A stretch of 64,000 nucleotides of DNA from positions 230,024 to 294,023 of the forward strand of contig NZ_JAAVVW010000002.1 of the NCBI RefSeq assembly GCF_023910625.1, given 5' to 3'. Numbering within the stretch: position 1 is the stretch's first letter; each line of letters starts with the position of its first letter. Position numbers and translations under genes: made by a program. The notes beneath the pieces were generated by a model. It was not told the DNA's origin and did not search any database. It was given only the letters and a program-made list of their open reading frames with translations. The stretch comes from Limnohabitans sp. (GTDB lineage Bacteria > Pseudomonadota > Gammaproteobacteria > Burkholderiales > Burkholderiaceae_C). Of the stretch, positions 16,876 to 27,486 are shown piece by piece.

Positions 16876-17919
16876 TTACTTGGCCGCCAATAACAGCCGT
16901 ATCGGCGCAGGCAACCCCATCTCAGGCCACGCACTGGCATCCACCCATTGGCCTTCACAAGCTGGGACCTGCAAAGCTGTGCTCGTCATCCGCACCGGGT
17001 GCAGGTGCAGGTCGCGATGCGTCAGCACATGCTTCCAGGGCTCGATGTATTGCGGCTGCGCGCCCTGCACCCATGCGGCCAGCAAGTCCGCTTCTGACTC
17101 AAAAACCGGCAAGCTGAACAAACCGGCCCAGATGCCTGTGCTTGGCCGCCTTTGGAGCCAGACCTGACCCTGCGAATTGACGGCCCACAAGAGCCAGAGC
17201 GTGACGCTGCGGCGCTTGAGTTTGCGGGTTTTGACGGGAAAGGCCAATGGCTCACCCAGCGCTTGGGCCTGGCACACGGCGCTCACAGGGCAGATCTCGC
17301 ACTGTGTCTTGCGCGGTAAACACACAGTGGCCCCCAAATCCATCAGCGCTTGGGTGTAGCGGGGCATGTCAGTGTTCCGCGCGGGCAAAAGCTCTTGCGC
17401 CAAGGCCCACAAAGCCTTTTCGTTTTTGGTCACAGCCAAATCCTCTGCATAGCCCAGTACGCGGGTCAACACGCGTTTGACGTTGCCGTCCAGAATGGCC
17501 ACCCGCTCCTGAAAGCAAAAAGCGGCAATTGCAGCAGCCGTCGATCGACCAATGCCGGGCAGGGTTTGCAGATCTTCAGCAAGGCGCGGAAAGGCTCCGC
17601 CAAAGCGCCCCATCACCTCTTGAGCGCACTTGTGCAGGTTGCGAGCCCGGCTGTAATAGCCCAAGCCGCTCCACAGCGCCAGCACATCGTCTTGGTGCGC
17701 GGCAGCCAAGGCGGCCACATCGGGAAAGCGCCCCAAAAACCGTGGAAAGTAATCGAGCACCGTCTTCACCTGCGTTTGTTGCAGCATGATCTCGGACAAC
17801 CAGACACGGTAAGGATCTTGCGTGTTTTGCCAGGGCAGGCTCTGGCGCCCATGCTGGCGCTGCCAGTCCACCATGAGATGGGCAAAATCATCGGCCCATG
17901 CGATCAAGGTTTCTGGCAT
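16876..17919 (-). CDS. mutY: A/G-specific adenine DNA glycosylase MutY
   Basis: MutY removes adenine mispaired with 8-oxoguanine. The 347-residue protein has the helix-hairpin-helix [12 protein letters not shown], the nearby catalytic Asp region ([12 protein letters not shown]) and four cysteines for a 4Fe-4S cluster (C-x6-C-x2-C-x5-C in [17 protein letters not shown]). The C-terminal half is the NUDIX-like 8-oxoG recognition domain. I chose ATG 17917-17919 ([11 protein letters not shown]); an upstream in-frame ATG would extend into mutM. The start overlaps the mutM end by 16 bp. The mutM-mutY pairing joins the two enzymes of the 8-oxoG pathway. Confidence 0.95.
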   Translation of the reverse strand: MPETLIAWADDFAHLMVDWQRQHGRQSLPWQNTQDPYRVWLSEIMLQQTQVKTVLDYFPRFLGRFPDVAALAAAHQDDVLALWSGLGYYSRARNLHKCAQEVMGRFGGAFPRLAEDLQTLPGIGRSTAAAIAAFCFQERVAILDGNVKRVLTRVLGYAEDLAVTKNEKALWALAQELLPARNTDMPRYTQALMDLGATVCLPRKTQCEICPVSAVCQAQALGEPLAFPVKTRKLKRRSVTLWLLWAVNSQGQVWLQRRPSTGIWAGLFSLPVFESEADLLAAWVQGAQPQYIEPWKHVLTHRDLHLHPVRMTSTALQVPACEGQWVDASAWPEMGLPAPIRLLLAAK

Positions 17920-18719
17920 ACAGGGCAATAAAATGTGGTGCGCTGGCCTTGCAGCATGGGCTTGATCGGGGTGCTGCACGCTCGGCAAGGCTCACCTGCA
18001 CGTCCGTACACTGCCGCCTCCAGTTGAAAGTAGCCGGTGCGACCTTCGGCGCTCACAAAATCCTTGAGCGAGCTGCCGCCTTGTTGCACGGCGCGGGTCA
18101 ACACCTGCACGATGGCGGCATGCAACTTGGCTACACGGGGACGGGACAAGCGCGCGGCCTTGGTGGTGGGGCGTATGCCTGCCATGAACAAGGCCTCGGA
18201 CGCATAAATATTGCCCACTCCCACCACCACATCACCCGCTAACAAAACTTGCTTGATGGCAGACTGGCGCTTTTTCAGAGCATCGGCAAAAGCGCTCACA
18301 TCGAATTGACCATTCAAAGGCTCCACGCCCAGCCGACCCAGCAGCTTTTGGGCTTGCGGGGAATCTTCTGACGGGGCCCAAACCACTGCACCGAAACGGC
18401 GCGGGTCGTGCAGGCGCAGCACGCCCCGATCAGTCACCAAATCCATGTGGTCATGTGGACCGGATTCGGGCTGTGCGGCTGCAAAGTTCAGACTACCCGA
18501 CATGCCCAAATGAACCAAGAGCAGGCCTTGATCCAGATCAAGCAACAGGTATTTACCCCGGCGCCGCACAGCCAGAATTTGCTGCCCCACAAGACTGTGG
18601 GCTGAAACCCCCAATGGCCAACGCAGGGGTTTACCCAGGTTCAGGGCCCGGATAGACGCCAACACAATTCGATCGGCAAAGCTGCGTCGGGTGACTTCAA
18701 CTTCGGGGAGTTCGGGCAT
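17904..18719 (-). CDS. mutM: Formamidopyrimidine-DNA glycosylase MutM (Fpg)
   Basis: This bifunctional glycosylase/AP lyase excises 8-oxoguanine and ring-opened purines. The 271-residue protein starts with the catalytic MPELPEVE, keeps the Lys in [11 protein letters not shown], has the VGNIYASE helix-two-turn-helix and a C-terminal zinc finger with CRAC and CPVC pairs, ending at QKP as usual. It is upstream of and overlaps mutY. It is divergent from the TPR protein gene, with about 70 bp between starts. Confidence 0.96.
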   Translation of the reverse strand: MPELPEVEVTRRSFADRIVLASIRALNLGKPLRWPLGVSAHSLVGQQILAVRRRGKYLLLDLDQGLLLVHLGMSGSLNFAAAQPESGPHDHMDLVTDRGVLRLHDPRRFGAVVWAPSEDSPQAQKLLGRLGVEPLNGQFDVSAFADALKKRQSAIKQVLLAGDVVVGVGNIYASEALFMAGIRPTTKAARLSRPRVAKLHAAIVQVLTRAVQQGGSSLKDFVSAEGRTGYFQLEAAVYGRAGEPCRACSTPIKPMLQGQRTTFYCPVCQKP

Positions 18720-18789
18720 AGGCTTGGGTAGAAAAAGGGTCTTGAACCGCCCAGCTCAAATCGGCGGTTGAGTGGATTATGATGAACTC

Positions 18790-20527
18790 ATGAAATTTTG
18801 GCTTCTGGTTGCATTGATGTTGTCTTGCGTTTTAGGCGCAAGCGGCACAATCTGTAGCACGCCCTGCCGGCCCCCCCTCAGATCTGTCTGTACAAAATTC
18901 AGCTCTGGACGCTGCTCTTTTTTACCAGCTTCTTTTAGGCGAAATGAACGTCAGAAGCGGTTCGCCTGGCAGCGGCTTTTCGATCATTTTGGAGGCGGCG
19001 CGCCAAACACGTGATCCCTTGTTGTTTCAAAGGGCTGTGGATGTTGCGCTGCAATCGCGCTCGGGAGATGCTGCTTTGCAAGCTGCACAAGCCTGGAAAA
19101 ACGCCTTACCCGAATCCACTGAAGCCAATCGCTATTTGTTGCAAATCTTATTGGCCCTGAACCGCATTGATGAAGCGGGTAAAGCCCTGACGGTGTCGAT
19201 TCGGGATTTACCAGCCGTCGCGCAAAATGCCGCCATCGGCTCCATCCCTCGGGTTTTTTCACGTGTCCAAGACAAAAAAATGGCCGCAGACACGGTGGAA
19301 AGAGCGCTGGAAGCTGCCTTGAAACATGCCCAAACAGCCGCTTCAGCCTGGACCACAGTGGGGCGAATGCGGCGAGACGCAGGCCAAGTGGGCCAAGCTG
19401 TCGAAGCAGTCCGCATGGGCGTAGCAGCCGATACCACTGCCCAAGGCCCTCTTTTGCTGGCGCTCAGCTTGGCCAGTGTCGCGCCCACCGATCTTTTGCC
19501 ATTGCTCCAAAATGCCATGCAGGGCGCGGTTGAGCCAGAGCTTCGTTTGGGTTACGCCCGCTTGCTCATTGGCCAACATGCTTACGCTGAAGCTCTGACG
19601 CAATTACACAAACTCAATGCAGATCAGCCGACTTTTGCTGACGGCTGGCTCGTTCATGGACTGCTTTTGCTCGAAACCGGTAAAGGGCAGCTTGCAGAAT
19701 CAAAGCTGCACAAGCACCTCGAATTGGCCAGTTCATCTGGACGCGTTCCATCTCAAATCTCGGGGCCAGGAGAGTCCTTGATGGCTTTGGCCCAAATTGC
19801 CCAACGCAAAGGGCAATTCGCACAAGCACAACAGTGGTTGGCACAAGTGCCCGCTGATGCCGATCCCATCAAGCTGGCCAGCCGTCAAGCGGATCTGCTC
19901 TCTCAGCAAGGTCGCCTGGATGAAGCGCGGCTGGTGTTGGAGCAAATCAGAGCGAACACACCGGAACTGGCCATCAAGAAGGCTCTGTTGCAATCTCAAT
20001 GGTTGCGCGAAAGAAAACAGGCATCCAGTGCTTACGCCTTGGTCCAACAAGCTCTCCAAATTCACCCCCAGAACACAGATTTGATGTCCGAGTTGGCCAT
20101 GGTCAGTGAAAAGCTCAAACGATTTGACGAGATGGAGACTTTGTTACGTGAGCTGATGAAACTCAAACCCGAAGACCCGCATGCATTCAATGCCCTGGGG
20201 TACTCGCTTGCAGATCGGAACATCCGACTGGGCGAAGCGCGCCAATTGATCGTGCAAGCACTCCAATTAGCGCCGCAGGACCCCTACATCCAGGACAGCT
20301 TGGGCTGGGTGGCCTACAGGCAAGGTCAATTTGCTGAGGCCTTGCAGATTTTGCAAACCGCCTACAAAGCCAAACCAGATGTTGAAATAGCGGCACATTT
20401 GGGAGAAGTGCTGTGGGTCATGGGCCGACGCGATGAAGCAGCAGTCATTTGGCGAGAAGGCTTGCTGCTCAAATCAGACAACGACACATTGACCAAAACC
20501 CTCAAACGTTTTCATTTCAAACCTTGA
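18790..20527 (+). CDS. Exported tetratricopeptide-repeat protein, frameshifted near the signal peptide
   Basis: A signal peptide (MKFWLLVALMLSCVLGAS, from ATG 18790) is in one frame. The mature protein continues one base out of phase (AQSVARPAGPPSDLSVQNS..., then GEMNVRSGSPG) to the stop at 20527. The extra base lies between about 18841 (AGCGGCAC) and a C7 run near 18870. The mature part (about 550 residues) is helical TPR repeats, for example AFNALGYSLADRNIRLGEARQL and DSLGWVAYRQGQFAEAL. The gene sits directly before lolB, as in related genomes, which suggests a periplasmic or outer-membrane role. Without the frameshift only the ATG at 18944 would be usable, giving an unexported protein. Confidence 0.8.
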
Positions 20528-20567
20528 TGACAGCCTTGAAACAGACGGTTAATGGGCTGGTAACAAC

Positions 20568-21056
20568 ATGACTTTGCAGCGCATGAAACGATGGAGTTTT
20601 TGGCTTTGCCTCATGCTGCTGACAGCTTGCGTAAATCCTCCGGCCAAAAACTCCCCGGACATTGACGAATGGTCGGGGCGTTTGGTCATCCAAGTACTCA
20701 ATGACCCCCCGCAATCATTGAGTGCCGGCTTTGAGTTGCAAGGCTCTGCGGAAACAGGCCAAATGGTCTTGCTCAGCCCTGTTGGCACCTCTTTGGCACG
20801 CCTTCAATGGCAACCCGGATTTGCACGCCTGGAGCAAGGCCAGCAGCAAGTACAAAGCACCAGTCTTGAATACCTGGCTTCAATCTTGACAGGGACTGAA
20901 CTGCCCATTTCAGCTTTGTTTGAATGGTTGGCAGGTCGACCGGCCGACTCCCCAGGGTGGCATATTGACTTATCTTCTCATGCTCAGGGCCGCATCACTG
21001 CTGAGCGCATTCGGCCTGCGCCCATCACGCGATTGCGGATTGTGCTGGATCGCTGA
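20568..21056 (+). CDS. lolB: Outer membrane lipoprotein LolB
   Basis: LolB receives lipoproteins from LolA and inserts them in the outer membrane. The 162-residue precursor has a lipoprotein signal with lipobox LTAC around residue 22 (WLCLMLLTACVNPP), then a beta-rich domain including EWSGRLVIQV, SAGFELQGS, GQMVLLSPVGTSLARLQW and a C-terminal ITRLRIVLDR. The sequence is short and weakly conserved, as usual for LolB. Position between the TPR gene and ispE supports the call. A second ATG five codons in (20583, MKRWSFW) is an equally possible start. Confidence 0.9.
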   Translation: MTLQRMKRWSFWLCLMLLTACVNPPAKNSPDIDEWSGRLVIQVLNDPPQSLSAGFELQGSAETGQMVLLSPVGTSLARLQWQPGFARLEQGQQQVQSTSLEYLASILTGTELPISALFEWLAGRPADSPGWHIDLSSHAQGRITAERIRPAPITRLRIVLDR

Positions 21057-21088
21057 TCTGGTGCGCACTTCGTGGTCATAATCAGGCC

Positions 21089-21934
21089 ATGAAATCTCTG
21101 CATGATGTGCCCGCTCCGGCCAAACTGAATTTGTTTTTACACATCACTGGGCGCCGTCCTGATGGCTACCACCTGCTTCAGTCGGTCTTCATGTTGATCG
21201 ACTGGTGCGACAAGTTGCACTTTGAAAAACGATCCGGTGGCACGATCAGCCGTGAAGATCTGACCATGGCTTTGCCTGACCAAGACCTGATCATGCGTGC
21301 GGCTCAGTTGCTCCAAAAACGCAGCGGCTGCCCCGAGGGCGTGCACATTGTCGTGGACAAAAAAATACCGGCTCAGGCGGGGATGGGTGGTGGCTCCTCC
21401 GATGCGGCCGCTTGCCTATTGGCGCTGAATCGACTTTGGAATTTGCAACTGGACCTGCCCACGCTGGAAAGCTTGGGCATTGAACTTGGCGCCGATGTGC
21501 CTTTTTTCTTGCGCGGTCGAAATGCGTGGGTGGAAGGTGTGGGCGAGAAAATCATCCCGATTGAGTTGCCACCTGCACAGTTTTGGGTCATCAAACCGCC
21601 TGCTGGAATCAATACATCCGAAATTTTTGCGCACTCAGAGATCAAGCGCGATACAAACGCTGCTACAATGCTCGACTTTGCTGCAGACCCCTACAGTTTT
21701 GGTCTTAATGACCTTCAATCTGTTGCGCAATCACTTTGCCCAGAAGTAAGCCAAGCACTGGATGTGCTGGAAAAAGCTGGCCTAAGGGCTAAAATGACGG
21801 GCTCTGGAAGCGCTGTGTTTGCACCATGTGATGCAAACAAGTCTGATTTCTCGGTTCCCGATGGATTTACGGCAAAGCGCTGCAGCAATTTGGAATTCCA
21901 CCCTTTGTTGGGATGGGCATCCAGCGATAGTTGA
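21089..21934 (+). CDS. ispE: 4-diphosphocytidyl-2-C-methyl-D-erythritol kinase
   Basis: IspE phosphorylates CDP-methylerythritol in the non-mevalonate isoprenoid pathway. The 281-residue GHMP kinase has the N-terminal PAPAKLNLFLHITGRRPDGYH, the ATP-binding AGMGGGSSDAA and a C-terminal MTGSGSAVFA motif. Full length. It lies 32 bp after lolB and is followed by tRNA-Gln. Confidence 0.96.
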   Translation: MKSLHDVPAPAKLNLFLHITGRRPDGYHLLQSVFMLIDWCDKLHFEKRSGGTISREDLTMALPDQDLIMRAAQLLQKRSGCPEGVHIVVDKKIPAQAGMGGGSSDAAACLLALNRLWNLQLDLPTLESLGIELGADVPFFLRGRNAWVEGVGEKIIPIELPPAQFWVIKPPAGINTSEIFAHSEIKRDTNAATMLDFAADPYSFGLNDLQSVAQSLCPEVSQALDVLEKAGLRAKMTGSGSAVFAPCDANKSDFSVPDGFTAKRCSNLEFHPLLGWASSDS

Positions 21935-21969
21935 TCGGTCGGTCGCTGTTATCAGCGGTCAACCCGTGT

Positions 21970-22046
21970 AGGGGAATCGCCAAGTTGGTTAAGGCACCGG
22001 ATTTTGATTCCGGCATTCGAAGGTTCGAATCCTTCTTCCCCTGCCA
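21970..22046 (+). tRNA. tRNA-Gln (anticodon TTG)
   Basis: The cloverleaf has acceptor AGGGGAA/TTCCCCT, anticodon stem CCGGA/TCCGG with loop TTTTGAT (anticodon TTG), T-arm AGG TTCGAAT CCT, discriminator G and encoded CCA. Its place between ispE and prs is conserved in Burkholderiales. Confidence 0.96.
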
Positions 22047-22093
22047 AATACGTTCATTCGTACAGGCCCTTTTATCTGATCGCTGGAATGCTC

Positions 22094-23065
22094 ATGCAGC
22101 CTGCTTCACTGCCCCCTGATTTCATGCTGTTCACCGGCAATGCCAACCCCGTTTTGGCTGCCGAAATCGCCAAACACTTGGGCTCACAGCTCGGCGCGGT
22201 TGATGTAGGCCGTTTTTCTGACGGCGAAGTCACCGTCGAACTCAAGCAAAACGTCCGAGCCCGTGAGGTGTTCGTGGTGCAACCGACTTGCGCCCCTACC
22301 AACGAAAACCTGATGGAATTGCTCATCATGGTAGACGCGCTCAAACGCGCATCGGCCGGACGCATCAGCGCTGTGATTCCCTACTTCGGCTACGCCCGCC
22401 AGGATCGCCGCCCACGCTCCACGCGTGTCCCCATCTCGGCCAAAGTTGTGGCCAACATGCTGCAAGCCGTGGGTGTGGACCGTGTTCTCACCATGGACCT
22501 GCACGCGGACCAGATCCAGGGCTTTTTCGACATCCCCGTTGACAACATCTACGCCTCGCCCGTGTTGCTCGGTGATTTGCGCCAGCAAAACTACGATGAC
22601 CTGATCGTCGTGTCCCCCGACGTGGGTGGCGTGGTGCGCGCGCGAGCATTGGCCAAGCAGTTGAGCTGCGATCTGGCCATCATCGACAAGCGCCGCCCCA
22701 AAGCCAACGTGTCTGAAGTCATGCACGTCATTGGCGAGATCGAAGGCCGCAACTGCGTGATCATGGACGACATGATCGACACCGCAGGCACCCTGGTCAA
22801 AGCTGCCGAAGTGCTCAAAGAGCGCGGTGCAAAAAAAGTCTACGCCTATTGCACCCACCCGATTTTCTCGGGTCCAGCCATAGACCGCATAGCCAAAGGC
22901 GAAGCGCTCGATGAAGTCGTCGTCACCAACACCATCCCGCTGACGACCGAAGCCGCAGCGTGTTCCAAGATTCGCCAACTCTCCGTAGCTCCCCTGATCG
23001 CTGAAACGATTCATCGGATTGCGCACGGCGAGTCGGTGATGAGCCTGTTCTCCGATCAAGCCTGA
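22094..23065 (+). CDS. prs: Ribose-phosphate pyrophosphokinase (PRPP synthetase)
   Basis: Makes PRPP from ribose 5-phosphate and ATP for nucleotide, His and Trp synthesis. The roughly 323-residue protein shows the flexible loop [12 protein letters not shown], the metal-binding [11 protein letters not shown] and the PRPP-binding [12 protein letters not shown]. The start is either ATG 22088 or, as chosen, ATG 22094 ([12 protein letters not shown]). The longer open frame reaching back to 22004 overlaps tRNA-Gln and is not real. A terminator follows. Confidence 0.96.
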   Translation: MQPASLPPDFMLFTGNANPVLAAEIAKHLGSQLGAVDVGRFSDGEVTVELKQNVRAREVFVVQPTCAPTNENLMELLIMVDALKRASAGRISAVIPYFGYARQDRRPRSTRVPISAKVVANMLQAVGVDRVLTMDLHADQIQGFFDIPVDNIYASPVLLGDLRQQNYDDLIVVSPDVGGVVRARALAKQLSCDLAIIDKRRPKANVSEVMHVIGEIEGRNCVIMDDMIDTAGTLVKAAEVLKERGAKKVYAYCTHPIFSGPAIDRIAKGEALDEVVVTNTIPLTTEAAACSKIRQLSVAPLIAETIHRIAHGESVMSLFSDQA

Positions 23066-23087
23066 TCAGGGAAAAGGCCAACCGTGG

Positions 23088-23121
23088 CCAGCCGGGTCCA
23101 TATGGACTGGCTGGTTTTTTT
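23088..23121 (+). terminator. Rho-independent terminator after prs
   Basis: An imperfect stem (CCAGCC..GTCC / GGAC..GGCTGG around ATAT) is followed by TTTTTTT. It lies 22 bp after the prs stop and before rplY. Confidence 0.8.
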
Positions 23122-23167
23122 GAGTCAGGGTCGCACTGGTCGCGGTGTACCCTAGAAGGAGAAAACC

Positions 23168-23791
23168 ATGAAATTCGTCGCTTTTGAGCGCGCCAAGCAG
23201 GGAACGGGTGCGAGCCGCCGTCTCCGCAATTCCGGTCGCACACCGGGTATCGTTTACGGTGCCGCATCGGCTCCTCAACTCATTGAGCTGGACCACAACG
23301 CCTTGTGGCACGCCCTTAAGAAAGAGGTTTTCCATTCCTCAATTCTGGACATGGAATTGAATGGTCAGTCCAGCAAGGTCTTGCTGCGTGACTACCAGAT
23401 GCACCCCTATAAGCAATTGGTACAACACATCGACTTCCAGCGGGTCGATGCAAATACCACCTTGCACATGAAAGTGCCATTGCACTACACCGGCCAAGAT
23501 GAGTCTGAAGCCGTCAAGACCGACAAGTGCACCATCAACCATGTGATGACAGACATTGAAGTGGCTTGCCTGCCTGCCAATCTGCCCGAATTCATTGTGG
23601 TGGATTTGAAAGGTCTGACCATGGGCAAATCGCTTCACCTGGATGACATCACCCTGCCCTCTGGTTGCAAGGCCATCACGCGTGGCCAGAAAAACCCAGT
23701 CCTTGTGAGCGTGATCGCTCCTGTTGAAGAAGCGGTTGCAGCCCCCGTGGTCGCTGCACCCGCCGACGCCAAAGGCAAAGGCAAGAAGTAA
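23168..23791 (+). CDS. rplY: 50S ribosomal protein L25 (general stress protein Ctc type)
   Basis: L25 binds 5S rRNA. This is the long two-domain form (207 residues): an N-terminal 5S-binding domain ([39 protein letters not shown]) and a C-terminal TL5/CTC domain ([30 protein letters not shown]), ending with an Ala/Val-rich and Lys-rich tail. An AGAAGGAGAAAACC ribosome binding site precedes ATG 23168. Confidence 0.96.
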   Translation: MKFVAFERAKQGTGASRRLRNSGRTPGIVYGAASAPQLIELDHNALWHALKKEVFHSSILDMELNGQSSKVLLRDYQMHPYKQLVQHIDFQRVDANTTLHMKVPLHYTGQDESEAVKTDKCTINHVMTDIEVACLPANLPEFIVVDLKGLTMGKSLHLDDITLPSGCKAITRGQKNPVLVSVIAPVEEAVAAPVVAAPADAKGKGKK

Positions 23792-23825
23792 TCTTCTCGC
23801 CTGGGCTGTTCAACCCGGCACACCA

Positions 23826-23848
23826 AGGCCCGCTCTGCGGGCCTTTTT
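23826..23848 (+). terminator. Rho-independent terminator after rplY
   Basis: A GGCCCGC/GCGGGCC stem with a short TCT loop is followed by TTTTT. It lies 34 bp after the rplY stop. Confidence 0.88.
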
Positions 23849-23906
23849 GCTTTGGCGCACCGCATGTCAGGCTGCTAGGCCACGCGCCCAAGGATAATCA
23901 CGCAAC

Positions 23907-24551
23907 ATGATCAAACTGCTAGTCGGCCTGGGCAACCCGGGCAATGAATACGAAGACACCCGCCACAACGCCGGTTTTTGGTGGATCGATGCCATCGCCC
24001 GCGAACTCAAGGTGTCTCTGGTGCCCGAGCGCAGCTACCACGGGCTGGTCGCCCGCACCACGGTCGGCGGCCAGACCGTTTGGTTGTTGGAACCGCAGAC
24101 CTACATGAACCTGTCGGGAAAGTCGGTGAGCGCCCTGGCCAGGTTCTTCAAAATCCAGCCGCAAGAGATTTTGGTGGCACACGACGAACTCGACATCGTG
24201 CCGGGCGAGGCCAAGCTCAAGCTGGGCGGCAGCCACGCTGGCCACAATGGCCTGCGCGACATCCATGCCCAACTCGGCACATCCGACTATTGGCGGCTGC
24301 GCATTGGCGTGGGCCACCCGGGTGACAAGGCCGAAGTGGTGAGTTGGGTCTTGAAGAAGCCGATGCTGGAGCACCGCAAAGCCATCGACGACAGCATCCA
24401 CCGCGCGGTGTTGGCCTTGCCGCTTTTGTTGGCGGGGGAGATGGAAAAAGCGATGGTGAAAATCCACACCAGCAAGCCCCCCAGGCCCAAACCACCCAGA
24501 CCGCCGAAAGCAGAGCCCGCTCCAACGACCGAACCCGGTCAGCAGAGCTGA
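23907..24551 (+). CDS. pth: Peptidyl-tRNA hydrolase
   Basis: Pth recycles tRNA from peptidyl-tRNA released during translation. Family motifs include [18 protein letters not shown] with the catalytic His, [30 protein letters not shown] and [11 protein letters not shown]. At 214 residues it is longer than the usual 190-195 because of a Pro/Lys-rich tail ([18 protein letters not shown]) of about 25 residues. The catalytic domain is complete. It converges with the ferredoxin gene 10 bp away. Confidence 0.96.
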   Translation: MIKLLVGLGNPGNEYEDTRHNAGFWWIDAIARELKVSLVPERSYHGLVARTTVGGQTVWLLEPQTYMNLSGKSVSALARFFKIQPQEILVAHDELDIVPGEAKLKLGGSHAGHNGLRDIHAQLGTSDYWRLRIGVGHPGDKAEVVSWVLKKPMLEHRKAIDDSIHRAVLALPLLLAGEMEKAMVKIHTSKPPRPKPPRPPKAEPAPTTEPGQQS

Positions 24552-24561
24552 ACCCAGTGCC

Positions 24562-24852
<291 letters not shown>

Positions 24853-24971
24853 TTATCGGCCACAGGTCTGAGCCCGAGAAACTGCAGGGCTGTTACAGGC
24901 CCCTGGGCCTCTCATCCCCAATGACCCCACAAGCTGCACCGTTCCAGCGGCATGCGCCTAAAATGGAACGC

Positions 24972-25817
24972 ATGATGAACGCCGACCTGCACTGCCACTC
25001 CGTCATCTCTGACGGCACCCTCACCCCCGAAGCCTTGGCCGAACGCGCCAAAACCAACGGCGTGGAACTGTGGGCGCTGACCGACCACGACGAAGTGGCT
25101 GGCCAAGAACGCGCACTGGCCGCCGCGCGCGCGCAAGGCCTGCCCTACCTCACAGGCACCGAAATTTCGGTCACCTTTGCCCACCAGACGGTGCACATTG
25201 TGGGCCTGGGTTTCGACGCGCACAACAGCGCCTTGGTCGAAGGCCTGCGCCGCACCCGAGGCGGCCGCAGTGAACGCGCCCAGGAAATGTCAGATGGCCT
25301 GGCCAAAGTCGGCATCCTCAACTGCTACGAGGGCGCGTTGCGCTATGTTGGCAACCCGGAATTGATTTCACGCACCCACTTTGCGAGGCACTTGGTCGAC
25401 ACAGGCGTGTGCAGCGACACCTCGGAAGTGTTTCGCAAATACCTGACTGAGGGCAAACCCGGCTACGTGCCGCACCGTTGGGCACGCCTGCAAGAAGCCG
25501 TGCAATGGATCACCGATGCCGGCGGCATGGCCATCATCGCCCACCCGGCGCGCTACGGCTTTAGCCCCAACGAGGAGTACGCGCTGTTCAGTGAATTCAA
25601 AGCGCACGGTGGGCGCGGCGTCGAGGTCGTTACCGGCAGCCACTCGTCTCCCGACGCAGTACGCTACGCAGAAACCGCGCTCGAATTCGACTTGGCAGCC
25701 TCTCGTGGCAGTGACTTTCACAGCCCTACCGAGAGCCGCATTGACTTGGGCACACTGCCCTTCTTGCCTGGCCAACTGACCCCTGTTTGGGAACTGCTGA
25801 CCGACCGCGTTCAGTGA
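24972..25817 (+). CDS. PHP-domain phosphoesterase (YciV/RNase AM-like 3',5'-nucleoside bisphosphate phosphatase)
   Basis: A 281-residue PHP-domain metallo-phosphoesterase. Metal ligands are visible in ADLHCHSVISDG, LTDHDEVAG, GTEISV, IAHPARYG and GSDFHSP. Homologues remove 3' phosphate from pAp-type nucleotides or act as 5'-3' exonuclease on rRNA ends. I chose ATG 24972 (MMNADLHCH); ATG 24963 is possible. Its last bases (GTGA) contain the start of the next gene, so the two are translationally coupled. Confidence 0.88.
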   Translation: MMNADLHCHSVISDGTLTPEALAERAKTNGVELWALTDHDEVAGQERALAAARAQGLPYLTGTEISVTFAHQTVHIVGLGFDAHNSALVEGLRRTRGGRSERAQEMSDGLAKVGILNCYEGALRYVGNPELISRTHFARHLVDTGVCSDTSEVFRKYLTEGKPGYVPHRWARLQEAVQWITDAGGMAIIAHPARYGFSPNEEYALFSEFKAHGGRGVEVVTGSHSSPDAVRYAETALEFDLAASRGSDFHSPTESRIDLGTLPFLPGQLTPVWELLTDRVQ

Positions 25818-26710
25818 GTTCGTTCAAGGACACTGCGCTGCACGGCATCGGTTTTGCCGTTCTGGCCACTGCGTGCTTTGCCACGCTGGACACCACCACC
25901 CGGCACGTCAGCGCGGGCCTGTCGGTGCTGGTGGCGCTGTGGTTCCGCTACGCCATTCAGGCCGTCATCACCACGGTCGTCGTCTGGCCAGGCCGTGGCC
26001 GCCAAATTTTGCGCACCCAACACCCGCGCTTTCAACTGGCGCGCGGCATGCTGCTGTTTGCCTGCAGCATCCTGGCCTTTTTGAGCCTCAAGTACATGCC
26101 TGTGGGCGAATTCACCGCCATCACACTGCTGGCCCCCTTGGTCATCACCTTGCTCGCGGCCTGGATGCTGAAGGAAAAAATTCGCCCACTGCGCTGGCTG
26201 CTGGTGCTGGGTGGCTTCATCGGCACCCTGATCATCATCCGTCCCGGCAGCCAGCACTTTGACTGGACCGTCGTCCTGCCCTTGATGCTGGTGGGCACCA
26301 ACGCCGCATTTCAGCTGCTGACCAGCCAAATGTCCAAAACCGAAGACCCCATCACCACCCACTTTTACACCGGCTGGATTGGCACGGCCTTGGCCACCCT
26401 CATCCAGCCTTTTGTCTGGGAAATGCCCAGCGACTGGACCGTATGGCTCCAATTGCTCTTGATGGGCGTGCTCGCCTCGATCGGACACTTTCTGTTGATC
26501 CTGGCCTACGGCCGCGCCCCGGCAGCCACCCTCACGCCTTATATGTACAGCCAAATTGGCTTTGCCGTTCTGGGCGGCTGGGTGGTTTTTAACCACTTGC
26601 CTGACCAATGGACTTTTGCAGGCATGGGCCTGGTCGCGCTGTGCGGGGCTTTGGGGGCTTGGCTCACGCTGCGAGAGAACCGCGTCGCCATCCCTCCCGC
26701 ACAATCATGA
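25814..26710 (+). CDS. DMT-superfamily EamA transporter
   Basis: An integral inner-membrane protein of about 298 residues with ten hydrophobic segments arranged as two EamA repeats (the first with LDTTTRHVS and EFTAITLLAPLVITLLA, the second with TPYMYSQIGFAVLGGWVVF). Such proteins export amino acids or other small metabolites; the substrate is unknown. I chose GTG 25814, overlapping the upstream stop as GTGA, because the first membrane helix begins immediately after it (FKDTALHGIGFAVLATACFA). Confidence 0.87.
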   Translation: MSSFKDTALHGIGFAVLATACFATLDTTTRHVSAGLSVLVALWFRYAIQAVITTVVVWPGRGRQILRTQHPRFQLARGMLLFACSILAFLSLKYMPVGEFTAITLLAPLVITLLAAWMLKEKIRPLRWLLVLGGFIGTLIIIRPGSQHFDWTVVLPLMLVGTNAAFQLLTSQMSKTEDPITTHFYTGWIGTALATLIQPFVWEMPSDWTVWLQLLLMGVLASIGHFLLILAYGRAPAATLTPYMYSQIGFAVLGGWVVFNHLPDQWTFAGMGLVALCGALGAWLTLRENRVAIPPAQS

Positions 26711-26790
26711 GTTCTCGCTTTGGCATTGCGGGGTTTTGGCCTCTTCTGTATCGCATACTGCTCAATACCGACCCTTGACTGTCGAAACCC

Positions 26791-27414
26791 ATGGCCCAGT
26801 TTTTCAGCGTTCACCCCGACAACCCGCAAGCGCGTTTGCTCAAGCAAGCCGTGAAATTGCTCAACCAAGGCAGCGTGCTGGCCGTGCCCACTGACTCCAG
26901 CTACGCCCTGGTCTGCCACCTGGACGATAAAACCGCTGCCGACCATTTGCGCCGCATTCGCGCTGTGGACGAGAAACACCACCTGACGCTGCTGTGCCGC
27001 GACCTGAGCGAGTTGGCCAACTACGCGCGGGTGGACAACCGGCAATTTCGGGCCATCAAACAAGCCACACCCGGGCCTTTCACCTTCATTCTGGAAGCCA
27101 CCAAGGAAGTGCCACGCCGTTTGAGCCACCCGCAACGCAAAACCATCGGCCTGAGGGTGCCCGAGCACAAAGTGCTGCAGGAACTGCTGGCCCTGCACGG
27201 CGCGCCGCTGTTGGCCGCCACACTGATCATGCCCGGTGAAGCGCTGCCGCTGAACGACCCGGAAGAAATACGCGAACGGCTGGAACACCAAGTGGGCGCG
27301 GTCATCGATGCAGGGGCCTGCTCTTTGCAGCCCACCACCGTGATCGACATGAGCGGCGACGAACCCGAAGTGCTGAGGCTCGGTCAAGGTGACCCGGCCC
27401 TGCTGGGCCTTTGA
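26791..27414 (+). CDS. yciO: YciO/Sua5-family putative RNA-binding (threonylcarbamoyl-AMP synthase-like) protein
   Basis: A 207-residue YrdC-fold protein of the YciO branch: VLAVPTDSSYALVCHLDDK, KHHLTLLCRDLSELANYA, PGPFTFILEA, GLRVPEH and a C-terminal GAVIDAG...PTTVIDM. Sua5/TsaC members make threonylcarbamoyl-AMP for tRNA t6A37; YciO members have related but weaker activity. No C-terminal Sua5 domain is present. It lies about 80 bp after the transporter and converges with the DUF3501 gene. Confidence 0.88.
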   Translation: MAQFFSVHPDNPQARLLKQAVKLLNQGSVLAVPTDSSYALVCHLDDKTAADHLRRIRAVDEKHHLTLLCRDLSELANYARVDNRQFRAIKQATPGPFTFILEATKEVPRRLSHPQRKTIGLRVPEHKVLQELLALHGAPLLAATLIMPGEALPLNDPEEIRERLEHQVGAVIDAGACSLQPTTVIDMSGDEPEVLRLGQGDPALLGL

Positions 27415-27486
27415 CTTGGCGCTACAGGCAGAGCACACACGGAGCTTGCCTTGCGCCGCCAAAGGTCTGAACAGCGATCACTGACC

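Noticed and set aside
22004..22093. A longer prs start overlapping tRNA-Gln
   Set aside because: Codons come from the tRNA 3' half; the conserved protein begins at [10 protein letters not shown].
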